Shown in pieces: positions 58,895 to 64,000 of a DNA stretch of 64,000 nucleotides (positions are counted from its first letter, which is position 1; each line of letters begins with the position of its first letter). The notes below the pieces were generated by a model, which saw nothing but the letters and a program-made list of their open reading frames with translations, was not told the origin of the DNA and searched no databases. The stretch covers positions 44,722,501 to 44,786,500 of the forward strand of contig NC_133190.1 of NCBI RefSeq assembly GCF_049306965.1. The letters are read 5' to 3'. Both the position numbers and the translations under genes were made by a program. This DNA is from Danio rerio. Taxonomy: Eukaryota > Chordata > Actinopteri > Cypriniformes > Danionidae.

Positions 58895-58997
58895 CTAGAT
58901 AGTAAAGGAAAATATCATTCAAATGAATGCAAAATAACAGAGGAATCAAACATGCATGCTGAGACTCTATTAGTGAAACATTTCATGTTATAATGCA

Positions 58998-59297
58998 AAC
59001 ATTTATTTATTTTCCTTCGGCTTAGTCTCAGATTTGTCAGAGGTCGCCACAGCTGAATGAACCGCTGCATATGTTTTACACAGCAAATGCCCTTCCAGCT
59101 GCAACCAAGTACTGGGAAACACCCATACACACTTACATGTGTTTGGACTGTAGGGGAAACTGGAGCACCCAGAGGAAACCTACGGGGAGAACATGCAAAC
59201 TCCACATAAAAATGCCAACTGGCCCAGCCGGGACTCAAACCAACGACCTTCTTGTTGTGAGGTGACAGTGCTCACCACTGAGCCACTGTGCCACCAA
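58998..59297 (-). mobile_element. DANA SINE
   Basis: Inverted DANA: ttccttcggcttagtctcag at the 3' end, gcccttccagctgcaaccaa, and head with gggactcaaaccaacgacct and caccactgagccactgtgcc. It lies in the former intron 2 of pseudogene copy 4. Confidence 0.9.
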
Positions 59298-59384
59298 TAA
59301 TGCAAATGTCTCATTAAAAACTATAACTACCAATTTTTTTCTTGCGATTAGAATTATCTCCATCAATTTTTGTACCACCTCAGT

Positions 59385-59945
59385 GCCCAGCTCTGGCCCA
59401 CACAATCAGGTTTTGTTTGGCCCACATGCCACAGTGAATTACGGTACATGACTGGACCAAGTCTGGCTTCAAGACAAGGGCCAAACATGGACTATACAAG
59501 TCATAGCCAAGTTAGTAACTCCATAATGGGGCCGGAACGAGGCCAGATAAATTGGTGTGTCCCGATTGCAATGAAACTGATAAACCCATGAAGCATTGTG
59601 CTTTAGGCATGCTTTAACATGCTCAAAGCGACCTGATTGGTAGAATTTTTTTCTTTACTCAAAAAAATATTGTAATGTATTTTAAATGTGGGTCAAACTT
59701 ACATGGTCCACATATCAATTCTTAACATATGGGCCAAATACAACATTTTACATCTGGCCCAAATCTTGTGTGCCGCCTTAAAGACAGTGCCATCTCTGCC
59801 AAACCCGAACCATGTTTTGGCCCACATGCTGTATGGCAGTGCCGAATGAATGCCTGCTGTGCCAGCTTTATGCCAAATCTGAGCCAGAATTTTTTGCTGC
59901 CTGGAAAGTGATGCTCACTTCCAGCCAGCCACATATCCAATATAG
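59385..59945. repeat. Unassigned repeat that truncates pseudogene exon 2
   Basis: Rich in tggccca/tgggcca motifs in both directions (ctctggcccacacaatcagg, tttggcccacatgccacagt, tttggcccacatgctgtatg). The left edge abuts the remnant of copy 4 exon 2. Probably a dispersed DNA element, family not named. Confidence 0.45.
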
Positions 59946-60149
59946 ACTTTACCCTGCATATCAAAAATCTCTCAAAGTTAGGCTTTCAATCAAAACGTGA
60001 ATAAATAATGGACGACTAATACCGGAGCCTAAGGACTTGCTTGAAGACTTCAAATACAACTAAAGGTAAGACCAGTGTGCCTTTACTGACAGCCGCGTGT
60101 GTGGGTCTTGTTGGAAAATATGGCGAAAAGTCCTAAATGATAATAATAA

Positions 60150-60450
60150 TTTGGGTGCGTTGTTTACTTCAATAATGCCACTAATATCTGCAAACTCCAC
60201 ATGTCTTAATTCCATTTCTGTTTAGTTCAGTTATGACTTTAGTCGGATTAAGGTGATCAAAAATTGCTGTTTGGAGCTTATGCAGGCCTACAGTTCAACA
60301 TTTATGTTTAACTGAATAAACAGTTTGTAAACACAAATACATCTTATTGAACATCATGTATTTTCATTAACCATTATCATAGTAGAACAGTTTCTCAAGC
60401 AGTTTGTGATGCATTTTGGAAACAGGAGATGAGCCCCTGGTCCAATGCGC
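60150..60450. repeat. Duplicated segment A' (partner 49555-49850)
   Basis: See shared words under the partner. This copy is followed by a short (CA)n run. Confidence 0.8.
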
Positions 60451-61026
60451 CTTTTTTGAACACACAGACACACACACACACCTCTATGCAGAGGTTCAGA
60501 GTTGACAAAGATGAGATACAGTATTGCCTGTTTATGTGCATTCATTTTTGGATAAACACAGCTAAAGTACAGTTCTATAGCACTGTGCCCCATAAGCTAT
60601 GGAAATCTAATGTATATGTAAAATTATAGGTAGGATATTTGACTATATGCAAATCTTTGTAATTTTATTGGTTGACAAAAAAATACGTAAACAGCTATTT
60701 TGAAAAAAGTATTAAACATATGATGTCATATACTGAATGTGATTTGCATACATTGCCATATATCAGATTTCTTTCATGATTTCAGTTATTTCACAGTTTA
60801 CAGAAGTCAAAAATCTAAACCAAAAATCTGGCTTCATGAGGTGTGAAACACACTGTGTGAAATACAACATCTGAACTGTGTATTTGAGAATTGTATCAAT
60901 TCTGATTGGCCAGAACGAAAGTGTGCTCACTCAATTGGCTAGTAAGACTATCACACACAGATGGCAGTCACGCATTTGCTCTAGGTGGGGGAAATTAGGT
61001 AATACATACAGTTAAAGGCTTTCCCA

Positions 61027-61152
61027 GAGATGGGTTGCGGCTTGAAGGACATCTGCTGTGTAAGAACTTGCTGGATAAGTTGGCGGTTCATTCCGCTGTG
61101 GCGATCCCGGATTAATAAAAGGATTAAGCCGACAAGCAAATGAATGAATGAA
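61027..61152 (+). mobile_element. DANA SINE, 3' fragment
   Basis: gagatgggttgcggcttgaa, gcggttcattccgctgtggc and ggattaagccgacaagcaaa followed by tgaatgaatga. Confidence 0.85.
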
Positions 61153-61169
61153 CAGTTAAAGGCAGCATA

Positions 61170-61672
61170 ATTAGCCCCCTTTTGAATTTATTTATTTATT
61201 TATTTTTCCCAAATGATGTTTAACAGAGCAAAGAAATTTCCTTAGTCTGTCTGATAATATTTTTTCTTCGGGAGAAAGTCTTATTTGTTTTATTTAGGTT
61301 CAAATAAAAGCAGTTTTAAATTTTTTAATAGCCATTTTAAGGTAAAAATTATTAGCCACTTTAAGCATTTTTTTTTCCAAATAGTCTACAGAACAAACCT
61401 TCAAAATACAATGACTTGCTTAATTACCTTAACCTGCCTAGTTAACCTAATTAACCTAGTTAAGCCTTTAAATGTCACTTTAGGCTGTATAGAAGTGTCT
61501 TGAAAAAATATCTACACTGTCATCATGGCAAAGATAAAATAAATCAGTTATTAGAGATAATTTATTAAAACTATCATGTTTAGAAATGTGCTGAAAAAAA
61601 TCTGCTCTCTGTTAAACAGAAATTGGGGAAAAATAAACAGGGGGGCCAAAAATTCTGACTTCAACTGTATAT
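61170..61672 (+). mobile_element. Tc1-like MITE
   Basis: Body words gggagaaagtcttatttg, acctagttaagcctttaaat and ggctgtatagaagtgtctt. The right end ccaaaaattctgacttcaac tgta is the standard terminus; the left end is diverged. Confidence 0.8.
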
Positions 61673-61914
61673 ATTTAATTCTGTATATACTGTATTTCCT
61701 TTTGCGATCAGCTAATCACAACGTTACCATGAATTTTGGCCCGTGGGCCCTAGTTTGATCAACTCCGAAAAAAGTATCAAACAGAAAATATGGTGAGTAT
61801 AAGTTTATTTCTACAAGCAGCAAAAGCCATTAATATTGTTACCAAAATCATGAACAAACAAGCATTTTAAAAAAAGATGATCAAAATACACTGTGACCAG
61901 AATACATGATACAC

Positions 61915-62167
61915 TCTCAGAAATAAAGGTATGTGAACTGTCACTGGAGTGGTACCTTTTCAAAAGATACAAATTTGTACCTAAAAGGTCCATATTAATA
62001 TCTCAAGGTTACATATTAGCACCTAAAAAGTACAAAAGAGTTCCTTTTAAAATGTTTAGGTAGTAATATATACATTTGACTTACCAATATGTACCCTTTA
62101 AGTACAAATGTGTACCTTTTGAAAAGGTACCACCCCAGTGACAGCTTACGTACCTTTATTTATGAGA
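61915..62167. mobile_element. CACTA-like MITE, complete and palindromic
   Basis: Starts after TA with CACTCTCAGAAATAAAGGTA. The right end, inverted, reads CTCTCATAAATAAAGGTACG. Both arms carry ctgtcactgg-g/a-gtggtacc. It belongs to the family at 31849 and 35583 and lies just beyond the 3'UTR of deaminase copy 5. Confidence 0.75.
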
Positions 62168-62381
62168 GCTCACATTTTTTTCATCAAATGAAAGAGACAG
62201 ATGTACTCTGATCTGAAAGAATTGACTCATTATTAAGTTTGTTAAATGAAAAAGCAAAAGGCAGAGTATAAACTGATCATTTGAGCACTGAAATGTATCA
62301 TCAGAAGTCTCAGCCGACTCTGAAACTCCAGTGCCAAAGCACAGATCAGTTAAAGCACTGAAGAAACTCAACAGGATGAAC

Positions 62382-63361
62382 CTATCTTAAACATCTGCTT
62401 CTCACATGGTTTCCACAAGGCGTACAACTACGTCCACGACATTGGTAAAGTGGCACATGCTCAGCAATCTTTTTCAGTTTATTATGTAGGTTGTGGTAGT
62501 TCTGATCTTCTTTATGTGTATGTGTGTAAACAAAGGCTTTCATTCCCTGATAATTCTCTAATTCCTGAAGACCTGCAAGCATAACACTACTGTTAAGACA
62601 TCCGTCTACACAGGGAGAGAACCGATAAGTGTAGAAAATCACACATCCATCACTCCTTTTATTCAGCAAGTGTGTCAAAGGAGATTTATTTGGAGGATTC
62701 ATCAGTAAATGCTCATAAGGGGCATCTCTATGAACCACTGTAGCCGTGAGTTCAGTGCCTTGGTAGACTTCTTTATTGTCATGTTGAAAGTAAGGCCTAA
62801 CATCGCTTGACATGTCTTTTGTCAGAAAGTTAAATGATGATGGGATGAAACCTCTTCGACACTGCTCCTTCGGGACATTGATGGCATATTGCACAGCACC
62901 TCCATAAGTGTATCTAGAAAGAAACGAATATCATTTAAATAAATGCAAAATAACAGAGGAATCAAACATGCATGCTGAGACTCTGTGTCAGTGAAACTTT
63001 TATGGTATAATGCAAAGTTCATCAAACATCTCAACAATTCAGTTACTCCTTTAAGCTGACAATCTCCATTAAATTTTGTAGCACCTCCACCTCTTTTTGT
63101 CTAAAATCAGACTGGCAGAACCCAAGTGATGCTCAACGCTTAATTACATTTAAAGTTAGCTTTTTTAAATATGATGATGTTTTACTTGTTAAGATTACAA
63201 GAATAATGCAAACTCCGAAACACATTCAGCTCTTAAGATTAAAATATCTCAGTGCAATAAAAGCATTAAAGTGGTTATTAGATGATATTTGATACATATA
63301 TAATACTAATTTAACTCCTTACTTCCATGTGTAGGCATATTGCTGTTGTGGCTGGTGTCAT
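62382..63361 (-). CDS. Deaminase-like protein, copy 5, probably catalytically dead
   Basis: The last exon (62382-62913) is fully open: EQCRRGF, YEHLLMNPPNKSPLTHLLNK, FSPCVDGC and C-terminal YQC, CTPC and SRC cysteines. The H-x-E motif reads A-P-Y-E, so the zinc-binding His is Pro. One extra residue also lies just before SPC compared with the other copies. Exon 2 is best placed at 63047-63111 (acceptor ttctgccag, donor gtaact), which keeps the phases 0 and 2 of the family but yields only about 21 residues (VEVLQNLMEIVSLK) and no hydrophobic stretch. Exon 1 would be 63323-63361 (donor gtaagg) or start at the inner ATG 63328. No signal peptide is visible, unlike copies 1-3. It may be a non-enzymatic relic or a young pseudogene. 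The last exon is certain; exons 1-2 are tentative. Confidence 0.6.
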
Positions 63362-63437
63362 TTTCTTAGCCCTTGGTTTCGAGTGTGGTCCTGAAAAATC
63401 TCTGTTTTTAAGGATTATCTAGCCTTTCCCCTTAGCA

Positions 63438-64000
63438 CAGGGGTCGGCAACCCAAAATGTTGAAAGAGCCATATTGAACCAAAAAAAACAAAAAACAAAT
63501 ATGTTTGGAGCCGCAAAAAATGTAAAGCCTTATGATGAAGGAAACACATGCTGTATCTATAGTAGCTATATTAGCCTACTATAAAAATGACTAAGTTGGC
63601 TACAAATACATAATGAGCCTTCATGATTAAATAGCCACTGAAATCAGGTGGTTGGTGTTTATTTCGTTGTCATTTAAACACTTCAGCACAGCCTCTGGTC
63701 TTTCAGTGATATTAATTTGATCTTGCGGCCCATCAGAGTTCACATACCTGCATAAAAGCGCATTGAATTTCGGCCACATCACAGGCAATTGAGTATGCTG
63801 GCACTGAATTAATGTCCTTGGTTTGCTGATCGGTGATGTTACCTGCCATTTTAATAGCCCTTTCCTTCACTGTCTTAGCGGAGAGAGGTATATCTTTAAT
63901 TTTTTGTATTATCTTGGTTTTGTTTTTGAAGTCTGCAATTACTGTAGGTGTTCTAATATGTTGATGAATGACTCCTTCATGTAGTCACCATCTGTGAACG
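63438..64000 (-). mobile_element. hAT-Charlie-like transposon, runs off the right edge
   Basis: Starts CAGGGGTCGGCAACCCAAAA, a classic hAT terminus. On the minus strand, about 63760-63930, fragments of a Charlie/ZBED-type hAT transposase are readable: LSAKTVKERAIKMAGNITDQ then INSVPAYSIACDVAEIQ. The frame is disrupted between 63930 and the edge. The other terminus is outside, so the target duplication cannot be read. Confidence 0.8.

Overview
The window reads as nuclear DNA of a cyprinid fish, most likely zebrafish (Danio rerio) or a close relative. The reasons are AT-rich sequence with vertebrate GT-AG introns, many copies of the zebrafish tRNA-derived SINE DANA, a 5S-headed SINE3-type element, Tc1-like, hAT and Harbinger-like DNA elements, and long (CA)n, (TA)n and (TTTA)n arrays. 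Both recognisable gene sets lie on the minus strand.

Region 1 (1-21150) is the 5' part of an EphA4 receptor tyrosine kinase gene. Exon 1 (signal peptide, 20902-20998), exon 2 (19168-19235) and exon 3 (ligand-binding domain, 8831-9494) splice in frame, and the gene runs off the left edge. A GC-rich promoter with a GC box and a perfect CRE lies just upstream. The introns hold a 12-copy 89-bp minisatellite, nested transposons and several repeat-free blocks that look like conserved non-coding elements.

Region 2 (21150-25135) is intergenic: a possible upstream regulatory block, a decayed Tc1 transposase and an unassigned repeat.

Region 3 (25136-63361) is the most interesting part. It is a tandem minus-strand cluster of five genes for small proteins with an AID/APOBEC-type deaminase signature (H-x-E, then S-P-C-x-x-C) and clustered C-terminal cysteines. 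Copies 1 (25136-29822), 2 (36003-40888) and 3 (46097-48203) are intact three-exon genes with signal peptides and the same intron phases. Copy 4 (58417-58894) is a pseudogene that has lost the SPCxxC segment. Copy 5 (62382-63361) keeps an open frame but has lost the zinc-binding His and shows no signal peptide. They fit the secreted AID/APOBEC-like deaminases (SNAD family) of ray-finned fish, proposed to act in immunity. The individual copies look divergent and fast-changing, and the duplicated unit includes 3'UTR and upstream DNA.

The cluster is heavily invaded. Copy 1's second intron is mostly tandem copies of one inverted-repeat element. A four-layer nest (Harbinger-like containing a solo LTR, containing a hAT, containing tRNA-like modules) separates exon 2 of copy 2 from its last exon. 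Between copies 1 and 2, two CACTCTCAG-ended sequences bracket a spliced, probably decayed gene fragment. The right edge enters a hAT-Charlie-like transposon.
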